A DNA stretch of 64,000 nucleotides, from contig NC_035162.2 in assembly GCF_001659605.2 (NCBI RefSeq), positions 5,909,248-5,973,247 of the forward strand, given 5' to 3'. A program made the translations under genes and the position numbers. Positions 23,673-36,845 of the stretch are shown in pieces. The stretch's first letter is position 1. Each line of letters opens with the position of its first letter. Below the pieces are notes generated by a model. It was not told where the DNA came from and made no database searches. It worked only from the letters and a program-made list of their open reading frames with translations. The stretch comes from Manihot esculenta. Taxonomy: Eukaryota > Streptophyta > Magnoliopsida > Malpighiales > Euphorbiaceae.

Positions 23673-26494
23673 ATGGAAAACCACCAAGAAAATATCCTTA
23701 ACGTCATTCCAAATGACCTGAGCTCTGCCCAAGATGGGCAGCAGTTCTCCTTTTCTAGCCCTACAACGTTGAACAACCAAACACCTATTTCTCTTAATCC
23801 CTCGCTAAGCTTGGCAGGGAATACTCCCACCATGACCCTGTCTAACCAAGACATTCAAACCATGGCTCTCCAGCTACAAACCACTGCTCACTGGTTGGGG
23901 CAGATAATGCAACAAAGGGGACTTAGCACCCCAGTAAACGCACTCCCAGTAGTGGAGGAACCCAGAACCGATGAACCCCGACCTACCTCTGCCCACCTCC
24001 AAACTAACAACCACGATGCCGAAGAAGAGGAAGAACCGGAGGCCCGAATCCATGGGAGAAGGGCAAGAGAGTTGATAGAAAATGAAGAGGTGAACGACTA
24101 TTCTACTGAAACAACCAGGGAAACGGGAACTGAAACAGAGGAGGAAGAATGTAGTTTGGGCAAAAGATCCAACCCGGAAGACGAGAAAATGAACCAAAAG
24201 CTGAAAAGGTTGAAGGAGCAGCTCCTAGCCGAGCTAGGTAAGAAAGATCAGAGTCAAACCTCCTTGCCTACTTCTTCTCCCTTCTCAAAGTTAATGCAGC
24301 AGGAGACCATTCCCAAAAAGTTTATGATGCCGCCGATGGCGGCCTATAATGGAGATGGTAACCCGAGAGAGCATGTCATGAACTATAAGACCTTCATGGA
24401 GTTGCAAACTCTGTCAGATGCTCTGATGTGCAAGGTGTTCCCAACAACGCTCTCGGGACCAGCGAGGGCATGGTTCAACAACCTGGAGGCCGGAAGCATT
24501 AAAAGTTTCGGAGATCTTGCCACCCGCTTCATTAGCCGGTTCGTAGCCGGGGTGCCAGCAGATAGGAAGACGAGCTATCTGGAAACAGTGAGACAAAAAG
24601 CTGGTGAATCCCTCAGAGAGTATGTCGCCCGTTTCAATACGGAGGCCCTGCAGATCCCCGAGCTTGACGAAGGAAGGGTGGTAGAGGCCATGCAAAAGGG
24701 AACAACCTCTGCCGAGTTCTTTGGTTCTCTGAGCAGGAAACCTCCGACTTCACTGGCCGAGTTGATGAAGAGGGCGAAAAAGTATATAAGGCAGGATGAC
24801 GCCTTAGTAACGAGTAGATTTGCCAAAGGGGTGGCAGGAAAAGAGAAAGCCTCGGAGGAGGGGAGGCCGGAGAAACACGAGAAGAAGCATGGAAAGAGGC
24901 CTGAGCCATACAAGCAGGCCTGGGAAAGAAGGGATCAAAGGCCTCCCCCTCCTCCCAGGGCTCATGAACCAAGAGTGCTCCCTCCTTGGGTCCCGGAGAA
25001 ACCGACTCCATTAAATGCGTCCAGAGCCGAGGTGCTCATGGCTGTCCAGGATAAGGAGTTTCTCCAGTGGCCTAAACCCATGAAGTCGGAAGCAGATCAG
25101 AGGAATCCTGACAAGTATTGTCAGTACCACCGGACGCATGGCCACGATACAAACAACTGTTTTCAGTTAATCGCGGAGATTGAAAGATTGATAAAAAGGG
25201 GGCATCTCAAAAATTTTGTGAAGAAACCGGAGGGGCAGAGGCCTCAACCCGGTCCGGCAGCCCAGATGCCCAGGAGAACTGGAGCTGGACCAGTGAATGA
25301 TGGGTCCAGTGGGACTATTAATATGATTGTTGGAGGAACTGGAGGACGGATGAACCGTCGAGGAAAGAAGAGAAACCGGGAAGGGGAGACCAGCAATGGC
25401 GAGGTTATGCAGATCGTTGAACACTCTCCCATGACCATCGCTTTCTCTTCGGAGGATGCACAGGGCATTCAGATGCCCCATGATGACGCGCTTGTCATTG
25501 AAGCAGTCATTCATAATTTTCGGGTGAAGAAGGTTCTGGTGGATGATGGGAGTAAAGTCAATTTATTGCCATATCGGGTTTTCCAGCAGATGGGAATCCC
25601 AGAGGAACAGCTGGTTCGGGACCAATCACCCATCAAAGGGATCGGAGGAGCACCGGTACTTGTAGAAGGGAAGGTGAAGCTGGCCCTTACCTTGGGAGAA
25701 GCACCCAGAGCTCGCACCCATCATGAGGTATTTTTGGTGGTCAAACTCCCACTGAGCTACAATGCGATTTTGGGGAGGCCGGCGTTGTTCAACTTTGAAG
25801 CTGTCACTAGCATCAGGTATCTGGCACTCAAGTTCCCAACGGAAGAAGGAGTGGGAATGATCCGGGGCAGCCAGGAAGAAGCAAGGGCAGTATACTTGGC
25901 CACAGTGACGGAACCAAACTCAACCGGAGAAGCACTTGATTCGGAAGTTTTGGAGGTCAGGGATGAGACAAAGGAAGCCCGGACAGAGCCCGTTGGAGAG
26001 CTGGAGACCTTCTCCCTATCAGAAGAAGAAGCGAGTAAGGTCTTCAGTCTCAATGCCGGCCTCACCAAGGAACAAAAAGGTGAAGCCATGGCCCTGATCC
26101 GAAGTCACTCGCCGACCTTCGCATGGAAGCCCTCAGACATGCCGGGAATTGACCCCAAAGTGATGACACACCGATTGAATGTCCTCCCCGAGGCCAGACC
26201 AGTAAAGCAAAAGAAGAGAGTAGTGGGAAGAGAGAAGCAGCAGGCTACCCAGGAAGAAGTGCAGAAGCTAGAAGAGGCAGGCTTTATTAGGGAGGTTATG
26301 TACCCACAATGGTTGGCAAATCCTGTGTTAGTCAAAAAAGCCAATGGCAAATACAGGATGTGTATAGATTTTACCGACCTGAATAAGGCCTGCCCTAAAG
26401 ATTGTTACCCCCTCCCCGATATTAATAAGATGGTCGACTCAACGGCCGGTTTTGATTATATGTCTTCTTTGGATGCTATGTCTGGTTACCACCA
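23673..26494 (+). CDS. Gag, protease and first half of reverse transcriptase of element T
   Basis: The frame is open from 23577, but the ATG at 23673, just after the leader, is the natural start. Order: an acidic, Glu-rich N-terminal part; a Retrotrans_gag domain (about residues 215-375) with ARAWFNNLEAGSI and SLREYVARFN-type segments; a basic region; a zinc-knuckle-like CQYHRTHGHDTNNC. The protease has LVDDGSKVNLLP, so the active site reads D-D-G-S. RT follows up to the SLDAMSGYH motif, where element D interrupts it after the second base of a codon. The frame resumes exactly at 36846, and the two parts together would be 1,861 codons including the stop. No stop or frameshift is seen in this half. 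In the present genome the product is truncated within RT. Confidence 0.95.
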
Positions 26495-29264
26495 TGTAAC
26501 ACCCCTTACCCTATCAAAGAGTAGATAGAGCAAGGAATGTCACAAACTATACCTTTTTAGATATATCAGGACTAAACAATTTCTTTTATCTGTAAATACC
26601 AAGTTTTTAGGTAATGCATGTAACTTTCATCAAGTGATTAAAATAAATGTGAGATTTCTAAACCAAAATTTTTCGGCAGAATTTTCTCTGTTTCATTAGC
26701 ACTTTAACCTGTAATACATATGAACATCACACTTATAATTACACTAACAACTGTCATTTGATATCTTACTATTTTTGATTACATAATCTTTACAACTCAC
26801 TCTATTTAATATGTACATGCCAAAATAAAACTGTACTATGACTCAGAGACTCAAAAGAACCAGCTATGATAATGGCCTTGATATCTGATGTAGACCTTTG
26901 ATGAACTTCGCGTGCCTACTTTATCTACAACCTGCGTGAGGTAAAAACCAACACGCTGAGCTAAGGCTCAGTGGGTGATAACAACAAATAACAAAATAGC
27001 GGAAACAAGTTCACGTTTACAGATAAACGGAATAAAAACATCTTCTTTTTCCTTTATTGCACATTTTCTATTCATAGCAAATCACCACAGCTTAGTGCAT
27101 GTAATAGATGCAAACATATTAACACTCACTAATAAGTTCACAAAATCAAGTATCAATCTTAACTAAGATCTTAGCCCTTATAAACACATAGTAGGATCGA
27201 CCAGGTAGATAAGGAATTATAACGGTAGGCACAGGGTGCCGAACGGTAGGCTCAGAGGCCAAATCTGTGATAGCAGAGCTCTGTGGCCATGCTTATGAGG
27301 TACCAGATATGTAACCTCAAATATAGATCATGTATCGGTAGCAGTACTGCGAACTCTGTATGTTTATATGGCATGCCATACCCTTATACTAACCTCGACT
27401 CCTATTACGTTTACCAGGGCCAAGCACTATTAATTCAATGTATCAATGTAAAATGCATACCATTTGAAGCTATTTGAATTCATTTTCCAAGTTACATATA
27501 TCATATGCCAAGATTTACAATATGGAAAACTCATGGCAAATAGTGCAAAACTTTATTGACTTAGCATTTTAATGTAGAAAACTACATTCTGCCATATATT
27601 GCATCAACTTTTCAAGTAGTGTAGAGTTATAATGTAACTTCAGTTTCTTCATAAGAAATGTACATTTATGTCTTATCTTTCCAACAAGGTATGATTCATG
27701 CAATTCTGATCATCCTAACTTAAGTTATGAATTTTTCTTTACAAGCTGCTCAATCAGGTCTTAATCAGTCCAGTATTAGTACCTGTTTATAGTATCACAA
27801 AAATTATCAGATTCATACATTTCCATACAAATTCAAGCTTAGGTATCTTCTACAAAGTTTTAGGTATACTTCTTAGGATTCATTTGGCACTGGTATTAAC
27901 AAATTTCACTGAGTAATACACACTGTTCCGGATGCACTAACTCTGTATCCAGTTTAGGTTCACTTCAAATTTTCATCATCTTACCTACAGATTCAGAATT
28001 TGGTCAATTCATGAAAGTTTTAGATCTTTGTCTTAAATTTCATTTGGTATATCTTAGGATTACTTTCAATAACCACACAATAAGTTATAAGAATATCAAC
28101 ACAAGCTGTCCTGTTACAACCTATTCTGCCAGATTTGCACTTTTAGCTCTCATGTTAAATTTCTTTACTCTAAGCCTTTCAAACATCATTTTAACATTCA
28201 TATAACATATTTATACAATCAAAACAACATTTCCAGCAAGTAAAATCGACCCCTAATTTCACTTATTCATGGCAGAATCAAAGGAAAACAGAAAAATCAT
28301 ACAAACACCAAACCTTTCTTGAATTCCTCCTTTCTTTTCCTCTTCTAATCTCTAGCTATCTCCTTTCCCTTTGATGTTCCTTCACCTAGGTAGATTTATG
28401 TCTTAGGAAAGGATTGAATAAACTATAAATTAAAGCTCTATAAGGAAAATTCATGCATGAAGAAATGAGAAGATGTTATCTCCTTCACCTTTCTAAGCTT
28501 ACCTTGGATTTTCAAGCTTGGTGTATATGGAACCCTAAACCTTTCTTCTTCAATTATTTCACTATATGGCTGTTCCTTTAGCTCTTGATCTTAGGATAGA
28601 TTTTGGTTAAAGGAAGAAGTTGTTTTGGTGAGGTTTAGCTTGGCTTTGGTGGAGTTTGGCTTGGCTTTGGTGGAAGGAAGACAAAACAAAGCTTTGGTTT
28701 TTTTTCAATGGGTGAGCTACGGCAATGGTGGAGGAAGAAAGAAGAAAATCCCTTTTTCTTTTTTAAATTTTCTTTTTCATTTCTCCTTTCCTTAGTTAGG
28801 TGACACATGGAAAGTAAAATTTGACTTTTATGTTTTAACTTTCCATATTTACACTTTAACCCACTAAACTCTTTACCATGTTTCAATTTAGTTTTTTAAA
28901 CTTTCAATAATCATAGATTGACCTACTAAAATATGCTTTTAGCCTTTAGAAGTCCTTTTAAGCAAGCATGACGAATATAAACAAGCACCTCAAGTAAGCA
29001 CGTCGGAAAACCCTAAGCACCTTTCGAAAGTGACTCGTTCCCGACTCGCTAATCACACTGTCTGCTTTATTTCTGAATACGTCTGTTTCTTTATTTGAGT
29101 TTTTTATAATTCAGTTATTAGCAGATTAGAGTTATGCTAGTACCTCCCCTCAGTAGCTCGGGGTAAGCTAGCACCTCCCCTAATGCCACTTACTTTAGTA
29201 GTGAAATAGCCTAACCCATACCTAGTGATGTCACTGCTCTAGCTATGGGTTTGAGGATGTTACA
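26495..29264 (-). repeat. 3' LTR of element D
   Basis: 2,770 bp, apparently identical to 34071-36840. It holds no conserved open frame. Its outer edge is flush with the target duplication CACCA. Confidence 0.97.
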
Positions 29265-32200
29265 ACTCTTCCCCTCTTAAGAAATTTCATCCTCGAAATT
29301 TTACCTGCTTTGAATAGCTGTGGATATTGTTGCTTCATCACCTCTTCACTCTCCCATGTAGCTTCTTCTGCCTTGTGATTTCTCCACAACACTTTCACTA
29401 AGGGAATCTTCTTATTCCTTAACTCTTTTATTTCCCTTGCTAAAATTTTCACTGGTTCTTCTTCATAAGTCAGGTCAGACTGTACATCAATGGTTTCAGC
29501 TGGAATGACATGTGATGGGTCAGATCTGTATCTTCTTAGCATGGATACATGGAAGACATTATGTATTCTGTCTAACTCTGGAGGTAAAGCTAGCCTGTAG
29601 GCTACTGGACCCACACGCTCAATTACATCATATGGACCAATAAACCGAGGGCTTAGCTTACCTTTCTTGCCAAATCTTAGCACTTTCTTCCATGGAGAAA
29701 CTTTCAAAAACACTTTATCCCCAATAGCAAATTCTATATCTTTTCTTTTCAAATCTGCATATGATTTTTGCCTATCTGTTGCAGCTTTCAATCTTTCTTT
29801 GATAATCTTCACTTTCTCCTCAGTCTGTCTTATCAACTCTGGACCTACAAGTTTAGCTTCACTGAGTTCTGTCCAGCACAATGGGGTTCTACATTTTCTG
29901 CCATACAATGCTTCATAGGGAGCCATTTTAATACTAGCCTGATAACTATTGTTGTAAGCAAATTCTACTAGTGGGAGATATCTTTCCCAGCTTCCTTCAA
30001 ATTCAATTACACAACTTCTGAGCATATCTTCCAAAACTTGAATTACTCTCTCTGACTGGCCATCTGTCTGAGGATGAAAAGCTGTACTAAAATTCAATCT
30101 TGTCCCTAGAGCTTCATGTAGTTTTTCCCAAAATCTGGATGTGAATCTTGGATCTCTGTCTGATATGATAGAGATAGGAACACCATGCAGTCTCACAATT
30201 TCATTAATGTACAATTCTGCATACTTTTCTAATGTATAATCCATTCTGATTGGCAAGAAATGCGCTGATTTAGTTAACTTGTCAACTATTACCCAGATGG
30301 CATCTTTCTTCCTTGGTGTGAGTGGCAATCCTGTTACAAAATCCATGGTAATTCTATCCCATTTCCATTCTGGTATAGCGATAGGCTGCAATAACCCTGA
30401 TGGAACCTGATGCTCTGCTTTTACCCGTTGACATGTCAAACATTTTGTTACAAATTCAACTATATTTCTTTTCATACCCGGCCACCAATAATGCGCCTTC
30501 AGATCTTGATACATCTTAGTGCTACCTGGATGCATAACATATGGACTGTTGTGTGCCTCTGTAAGAATACTCTGTTTCAGCTCTCCAATGTTAGGTACAC
30601 ATATTCTGTCACCATAGTACAAGTAACCATCATCACTTATCACATGTTTCTGCTTCTTCCCCTCTTGTATTTGTCTAGTCCATAAGGCTATCTCTGTATC
30701 TTCTTTCTGTGCTTCTTTAATTTGTTGCAGTAAGTTGGGTCTAACTTTCAATTCTGCTACAATAGCTCCATCATCTGCTATAGTCAACCGCGCATTCATT
30801 GCTTTTAATGCAAATAAGGATTTCCTGCTGAGTGCATCTGCTACCAAATTAGCTTTGCCTGGGTGATAATCTATAATGCAATCATAATCTTTTAGTAACT
30901 CTAGCCATCTTCTCTGTCTCAGGTTTAGCTCCTTTTGTGTGGGCAAGTATTTCAGGCTTTTATGATCTGTATAGATATAACATTTCTCACCATATAAGTA
31001 ATGTCTCCATATCTTTAGTGCAAAAACTATGGCCGCCAACTCTAGATCATGGGTAGGATAGTTCTTCTCGTGTGGCTTCAGTTGTCTGGAAGCATAGGCA
31101 ATCACTTTACCTTCTTGCATCAAAACACATCCAAGTCCATTGTGAGAAGCATCACTGTATATCAAAAATTCCTTGCCAGAAATAGGTTGTGTAAGTATTG
31201 GTGCTTCAGTGAGCATAGTCTTCAATCTGTTAAAGCTTGTCTGACATCTATCATCCCACACATACTTAACATTCTTATGTAGTAATTTAGTCAATGGAGC
31301 TGCTATAAGTGAAAACCCTTTCACAAACCGTCTGTAGTACCCAGCTAGACCCAAGAAACTCCTGATCTCTGCAACATTCTTTAGTGGCTTCCATTCCAGT
31401 ACAGCTTTAATCTTCTGTGGATCTACCCTGATTCCCTCTGCTGATACAACATGTCCCAAAAATGTTATTTCATTGAGCCAAAAATCACATTTACTGAACT
31501 TAGCATAAAGTTGCTTTTCCCTCAGAGTCTGTAATACTATCCTCAAATGTCTGTCATGATCTTCCCTAGTTTTAGAGTATACCAGAATATCATCAATGAA
31601 TACTACAACAAACTGGTCTAAATATGGATGGAAGATACGGTTCATCAGATCCATGAATGATGCAGGTGCATTTGTTAACCCGAATGGCATAACCAGAAAC
31701 TCATAATGTCCATATCGTGTTCTGAATGCAGTCTTAGGCACATCTGTCCCTTTAACTCTCAACTGATGGTAGCCCGATCTCAAATCTATCTTAGAGAAAA
31801 TGCTGGCCCCTTTCAACTGATCAAACAAATCATCTATTCTGGGCAGTGGATATTTATTCTTTATAGTTACCTTATTCAACTGTCTGTAATCAATGCACAA
31901 CCGAAGAGATCCATCTTTCTTTTTCACAAACAACACTGGTGCACCCCATGGTGAAACACTAGGTCGAATAAAGCCCTTATCAAGTAACTCTTGCAACTGT
32001 ATTTTTAACTCTTTCAATTCTGTAGGAGCCATTCTGTACGGAGCAATTGAAATAGGTGCAGTGCCTGGCACAACTTCTATAGCAAAATCCACTTCCCTTT
32101 CTGGAGGTAACCCTGGCAACTCTTCAGGAAATACATCTGGAAAATGACATATTGTGGGTAGGTTTGACATACTAGGACCTTCCTTCTTAGTTTCAATCAC

Positions 32201-33121
32201 ACTAGCTAGATAAGCTGTACAGCCTTTTCTAATCAACCTCCTAGCTGTAGTGACAGATATGACATTAGAGAGGTAATCTGACCTCTCACCCACAACTATA
32301 ACCTCAGAACCCTCTAATGTTTTGAGTGTGACTCGCTTTAACTTACAATCAACTATGACATGATGTCTAGACAACCAATCCATGCCCAAAATCACATCAA
32401 ACTCTCTAAAAGGTAACTCTATCAGGTCACCTAAAAAGGTATGACCTTGCACACATATAGGACAATCTCTGTAAACTCTATTCACAATCACAAGATGTCC
32501 TAAGGGATTGGTCACTGCTATGTCATGCTCTAAAGGTTCTACTTCAATTCCCTTCTCATTATTGATGGGTATGCTGGTGTATGAATGTGTGGAACCAGGA
32601 TCAATTAATGCATAAATATGTTTGCCAAAGATAGAAAATTTACCAGCAATAACATCTGGTTTGTCCTGGTCTTCCCTTGCACGAATAACATATGCCCTGG
32701 CAGGTGCTCTAGTGTCTGGTCTATCTACTGTCTCTGATACTCTGTGACTCTGAGCACTGCTAGATTCACCTCTACCTCTACCTCTGCCTCTAGACCCTGT
32801 CGGCAAAGATCTCTCTGTCTGTATAGGCTGCACTGACTGGCCTCTAGGACAATCCCTCATAAAGTGGTCTGAGCTTCCACATAAGTAGCAAGCCCCAGTC
32901 AATCTCCTACATACTCCACCATGTCTCCTGCCACAATGCTCACAGACTGGTGGCAACCCTCTGCCTGGTCCTCCTGTACTGGATACTGAAGTAGTCTGCT
33001 GTCCAGACCTCACTACTGAACTCTGCCCCGGTCTCTGACTCTGCCTAGGTAGTCCTCTCTGCCCTGTCTGCTGAAATTCCCTATGTCTCTTACTACTTGT
33101 CTGAGATATAGAGGATTGTCC
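29243..33121 (-). CDS. Pol of element D: zinc knuckles, protease, RT, RNase H, integrase, chromodomain
   Basis: The frame continues without a break from the Gag frame after a single TAG (33122-33124). Its last codons run 22 bases into the 3' LTR. Order: [12 protein letters not shown] then a [14 protein letters not shown] zinc knuckle; protease [11 protein letters not shown] (D-P-G-S, a variant usual in this branch); RT with [10 protein letters not shown] and [10 protein letters not shown]; RNase H with [13 protein letters not shown] and [10 protein letters not shown]. The integrase has its HHCC motif (PGSTKMYQ...CLTCQRVK) and DDE residues at [18 protein letters not shown] and [12 protein letters not shown]-terminal chromodomain is seen around [17 protein letters not shown]. 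Chromodomains of this type can steer integration to particular chromatin. No internal stop or frameshift is seen, so the enzyme set looks functional. Confidence 0.95.
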   Translation of the reverse strand, partial: GQSSISQTSSKRHREFQQTGQRGLPRQSQRPGQSSVVRSGQQTTSVSSTGGPGRGLPPVCEHCGRRHGGVCRRLTGACYLCGSSDHFMRDCPRGQSVQPIQTERSLPTGSRGRGRGRGESSSAQSHRVSETVDRPDTRAPARAYVIRAREDQDKPDVIAGKFSIFGKHIYALIDPGSTHSYTSIPINNEKGIEVEPLEHDIAVTNPLGHLVIVNRVYRDCPICVQGHTFLGDLIELPFREFDVILGMDWLSRHHVIVDCKLKRVTLKTLEGSEVIVVGERSDYLSNVISVTTARRLIRKGCTAYLASVIETKKEGPSMSNLPTICHFPDVFPEELPGLPPEREVDFAIEVVPGTAPISIAPYRMAPTELKELKIQLQELLDKGFIRPSVSPWGAPVLFVKKKDGSLRLCIDYRQLNKVTIKNKYPLPRIDDLFDQLKGASIFSKIDLRSGYHQLRVKGTDVPKTAFRTRYGHYEFLVMPFGLTNAPASFMDLMNRIFHPYLDQFVVVFIDDILVYSKTREDHDRHLRIVLQTLREKQLYAKFSKCDFWLNEITFLGHVVSAEGIRVDPQKIKAVLEWKPLKNVAEIRSFLGLAGYYRRFVKGFSLIAAPLTKLLHKNVKYVWDDRCQTSFNRLKTMLTEAPILTQPISGKEFLIYSDASHNGLGCVLMQEGKVIAYASRQLKPHEKNYPTHDLELAAIVFALKIWRHYLYGEKCYIYTDHKSLKYLPTQKELNLRQRRWLELLKDYDCIIDYHPGKANLVADALSRKSLFALKAMNARLTIADDGAIVAELKVRPNLLQQIKEAQKEDTEIALWTRQIQEGKKQKHVISDDGYLYYGDRICVPNIGELKQSILTEAHNSPYVMHPGSTKMYQDLKAHYWWPGMKRNIVEFVTKCLTCQRVKAEHQVPSGLLQPIAIPEWKWDRITMDFVTGLPLTPRKKDAIWVIVDKLTKSAHFLPIRMDYTLEKYAELYINEIVRLHGVPISIISDRDPRFTSRFWEKLHEALGTRLNFSTAFHPQTDGQSERVIQVLEDMLRSCVIEFEGSWERYLPLVEFAYNNSYQASIKMAPYEALYGRKCRTPLCWTELSEAKLVGPELIRQTEEKVKIIKERLKAATDRQKSYADLKRKDIEFAIGDKVFLKVSPWKKVLRFGKKGKLSPRFIGPYDVIERVGPVAYRLALPPELDRIHNVFHVSMLRRYRSDPSHVIPAETIDVQSDLTYEEEPVKILAREIKELRNKKIPLVKVLWRNHKAEEATWESEEVMKQQYPQLFKAGKISRMKFLKRGRVVTSSNP
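29265..29279 (-). promoter_or_regulatory. Polypurine tract of element D
   Basis: On the minus strand TAAGAGGGGAAGAGT abuts the 3' LTR start TGTAACATCC, the expected plus-strand primer. Confidence 0.85.
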
Positions 33122-33922
33122 CTAATACTGGCTCTGGCTCCTTTTCTGTTGCCCTTTTTGCTTTCTACTTTGCTCTTCTTCTTTAATTCGTTCTAGGCTG
33201 TGGGCCGTCTCTACTAAAACTGAAAGTTCCTTGATATGCATAGCTGTGAGGTACATCCTGATATCAGCATGTAATCCCTGCTCAAAGCGTCTACATCTCT
33301 CTTCCTCTGTAGGAACTATCTCCGTGGCATACTTACTAAGTCGGACAAATTCTCGCTCGTACTCAGTTACTGTAAGCCTGCCCTGTCTGAGGTATAAGAA
33401 CTCCCTCCTTCTCTCCTCTATATATAAGGCCCCAACATACTTCTTTTTAAACTCTGACAAAAAGAATTCCCAAGTCTGGCGCTCTGGTCGAACCATCTGT
33501 GTTAAAGTTGTCCACCATCGATACGCTTCATCTTTTAGCAATGATACTGCACACATCAAGCTCTCTACTGGTGAACACTGTAGCTGCTGTAAAACCCTTT
33601 CTGTACTTTCTAACCAGAATTCTGCAGCTGAAGGATCATCTTCCTTTTTACCTCTAAATTCTGTTGCACCATACTTTCTGAGTTTTTCTATTGGAGGCCT
33701 AGCTACCACAGGTGGGGGAACCTGGACTGCTACAGGTGGTGGTGGTACCTCTGGTACATTTTGTGTAACCCTCCTAATCAACTCAGCTATTTGCTGAAAC
33801 AATGCATCCTGCCCTGGTCCGCCAGCAGCAGCGGGTGGAGGAGCAGCAGCAGGTGCAGCTGCCTCAGAGGGAGCATGACTATCTACCTCTTCATCTATTG
33901 CTCTCTGTGACTCAGATGACAT
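33122..33922 (-). CDS. Gag of element D (ends at a single in-frame TAG before Pol)
   Basis: 266 codons from ATG at 33922. An Ala/Pro-rich N-terminus leads to a Retrotrans_gag domain (about residues 85-240) with FWLESTERVL, AYRWWTTL and EFFLSEFKKKYV, then a Glu/Lys/Gln-rich end. The TAG is followed by G and by uninterrupted codons into the zinc-knuckle region, in the same frame; related chromoviruses usually carry one continuous Gag-Pol frame. Either a C-to-T change turned a CAG codon into TAG, or the stop is read through as a Gag/Pol ratio device. The former is simpler. Confidence 0.93.
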   Translation of the reverse strand: MSSESQRAIDEEVDSHAPSEAAAPAAAPPPAAAGGPGQDALFQQIAELIRRVTQNVPEVPPPPVAVQVPPPVVARPPIEKLRKYGATEFRGKKEDDPSAAEFWLESTERVLQQLQCSPVESLMCAVSLLKDEAYRWWTTLTQMVRPERQTWEFFLSEFKKKYVGALYIEERRREFLYLRQGRLTVTEYEREFVRLSKYATEIVPTEEERCRRFEQGLHADIRMYLTAMHIKELSVLVETAHSLERIKEEEQSRKQKGQQKRSQSQY

Positions 33923-34052
33923 CTTTTATATGACCTAAAGACACAAAGAAGAGATTTACATCAGAACCATATCATAGCTGTAACTCATTTTGGCATGTAC
34001 ATATATGACACATATACACCTACATACTATGACCTAGAATCGCCTAAACCTT

Positions 34053-34066
34053 TGCTCTGATACCAC
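34053..34066 (-). promoter_or_regulatory. Primer binding site of element D (initiator Met tRNA)
   Basis: The minus strand reads TGGTATCAGAGCAA a few bases inside the 5' LTR, matching the complement of the 3' end of plant initiator tRNA-Met (TGGTATCAGAGC). Confidence 0.93.
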
Positions 34067-34070
34067 TAAT

Positions 34071-36840
34071 TGTAACACCCCTTACCCTATCAAAGAGTAG
34101 ATAGAGCAAGGAATGTCACAAACTATACCTTTTTAGATATATCAGGACTAAACAATTTCTTTTATCTGTAAATACCAAGTTTTTAGGTAATGCATGTAAC
34201 TTTCATCAAGTGATTAAAATAAATGTGAGATTTCTAAACCAAAATTTTTCGGCAGAATTTTCTCTGTTTCATTAGCACTTTAACCTGTAATACATATGAA
34301 CATCACACTTATAATTACACTAACAACTGTCATTTGATATCTTACTATTTTTGATTACATAATCTTTACAACTCACTCTATTTAATATGTACATGCCAAA
34401 ATAAAACTGTACTATGACTCAGAGACTCAAAAGAACCAGCTATGATAATGGCCTTGATATCTGATGTAGACCTTTGATGAACTTCGCGTGCCTACTTTAT
34501 CTACAACCTGCGTGAGGTAAAAACCAACACGCTGAGCTAAGGCTCAGTGGGTGATAACAACAAATAACAAAATAGCGGAAACAAGTTCACGTTTACAGAT
34601 AAACGGAATAAAAACATCTTCTTTTTCCTTTATTGCACATTTTCTATTCATAGCAAATCACCACAGCTTAGTGCATGTAATAGATGCAAACATATTAACA
34701 CTCACTAATAAGTTCACAAAATCAAGTATCAATCTTAACTAAGATCTTAGCCCTTATAAACACATAGTAGGATCGACCAGGTAGATAAGGAATTATAACG
34801 GTAGGCACAGGGTGCCGAACGGTAGGCTCAGAGGCCAAATCTGTGATAGCAGAGCTCTGTGGCCATGCTTATGAGGTACCAGATATGTAACCTCAAATAT
34901 AGATCATGTATCGGTAGCAGTACTGCGAACTCTGTATGTTTATATGGCATGCCATACCCTTATACTAACCTCGACTCCTATTACGTTTACCAGGGCCAAG
35001 CACTATTAATTCAATGTATCAATGTAAAATGCATACCATTTGAAGCTATTTGAATTCATTTTCCAAGTTACATATATCATATGCCAAGATTTACAATATG
35101 GAAAACTCATGGCAAATAGTGCAAAACTTTATTGACTTAGCATTTTAATGTAGAAAACTACATTCTGCCATATATTGCATCAACTTTTCAAGTAGTGTAG
35201 AGTTATAATGTAACTTCAGTTTCTTCATAAGAAATGTACATTTATGTCTTATCTTTCCAACAAGGTATGATTCATGCAATTCTGATCATCCTAACTTAAG
35301 TTATGAATTTTTCTTTACAAGCTGCTCAATCAGGTCTTAATCAGTCCAGTATTAGTACCTGTTTATAGTATCACAAAAATTATCAGATTCATACATTTCC
35401 ATACAAATTCAAGCTTAGGTATCTTCTACAAAGTTTTAGGTATACTTCTTAGGATTCATTTGGCACTGGTATTAACAAATTTCACTGAGTAATACACACT
35501 GTTCCGGATGCACTAACTCTGTATCCAGTTTAGGTTCACTTCAAATTTTCATCATCTTACCTACAGATTCAGAATTTGGTCAATTCATGAAAGTTTTAGA
35601 TCTTTGTCTTAAATTTCATTTGGTATATCTTAGGATTACTTTCAATAACCACACAATAAGTTATAAGAATATCAACACAAGCTGTCCTGTTACAACCTAT
35701 TCTGCCAGATTTGCACTTTTAGCTCTCATGTTAAATTTCTTTACTCTAAGCCTTTCAAACATCATTTTAACATTCATATAACATATTTATACAATCAAAA
35801 CAACATTTCCAGCAAGTAAAATCGACCCCTAATTTCACTTATTCATGGCAGAATCAAAGGAAAACAGAAAAATCATACAAACACCAAACCTTTCTTGAAT
35901 TCCTCCTTTCTTTTCCTCTTCTAATCTCTAGCTATCTCCTTTCCCTTTGATGTTCCTTCACCTAGGTAGATTTATGTCTTAGGAAAGGATTGAATAAACT
36001 ATAAATTAAAGCTCTATAAGGAAAATTCATGCATGAAGAAATGAGAAGATGTTATCTCCTTCACCTTTCTAAGCTTACCTTGGATTTTCAAGCTTGGTGT
36101 ATATGGAACCCTAAACCTTTCTTCTTCAATTATTTCACTATATGGCTGTTCCTTTAGCTCTTGATCTTAGGATAGATTTTGGTTAAAGGAAGAAGTTGTT
36201 TTGGTGAGGTTTAGCTTGGCTTTGGTGGAGTTTGGCTTGGCTTTGGTGGAAGGAAGACAAAACAAAGCTTTGGTTTTTTTTCAATGGGTGAGCTACGGCA
36301 ATGGTGGAGGAAGAAAGAAGAAAATCCCTTTTTCTTTTTTAAATTTTCTTTTTCATTTCTCCTTTCCTTAGTTAGGTGACACATGGAAAGTAAAATTTGA
36401 CTTTTATGTTTTAACTTTCCATATTTACACTTTAACCCACTAAACTCTTTACCATGTTTCAATTTAGTTTTTTAAACTTTCAATAATCATAGATTGACCT
36501 ACTAAAATATGCTTTTAGCCTTTAGAAGTCCTTTTAAGCAAGCATGACGAATATAAACAAGCACCTCAAGTAAGCACGTCGGAAAACCCTAAGCACCTTT
36601 CGAAAGTGACTCGTTCCCGACTCGCTAATCACACTGTCTGCTTTATTTCTGAATACGTCTGTTTCTTTATTTGAGTTTTTTATAATTCAGTTATTAGCAG
36701 ATTAGAGTTATGCTAGTACCTCCCCTCAGTAGCTCGGGGTAAGCTAGCACCTCCCCTAATGCCACTTACTTTAGTAGTGAAATAGCCTAACCCATACCTA
36801 GTGATGTCACTGCTCTAGCTATGGGTTTGAGGATGTTACA
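34071..36840 (-). repeat. 5' LTR of element D
   Basis: 2,770 bp, same ends and same length as 26495-29264. Every stretch I compared was identical. Confidence 0.97.
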
Positions 36841-36845
36841 CACCA

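Larger units (their letters stand above)
26495..36840 (-). mobile_element. Element D: Tekay-type chromovirus inserted into RT of element T
   Basis: A complete 10,346-bp element in reverse orientation. LTRs are 26495-29264 (3') and 34071-36840 (5'), each 2,770 bp, starting TGTAACACCCC and ending GATGTTACA. The target duplication CACCA lies at 26490-26494 and 36841-36845. I saw no difference between LTR copies in the stretches compared, so the insertion is recent. A Met-initiator tRNA primer site, a polypurine tract, Gag, Pol and a C-terminal chromodomain are present. Long LTRs plus chromodomain point to the Tekay/Del branch. Confidence 0.97.

Noticed and set aside
24414..26350. Minus-strand open frames opposite Gag-Pol of element T
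   Set aside because: Shadows of the strongly coding plus strand; no splice sites or domains, unlike the antisense gene further downstream.
26975..28205. Short open frames inside the LTR of element D (and the same set at 34551-35781)
   Set aside because: They occur identically in both LTRs because the LTRs are copies; they have no ATG context, domain or conservation evidence.
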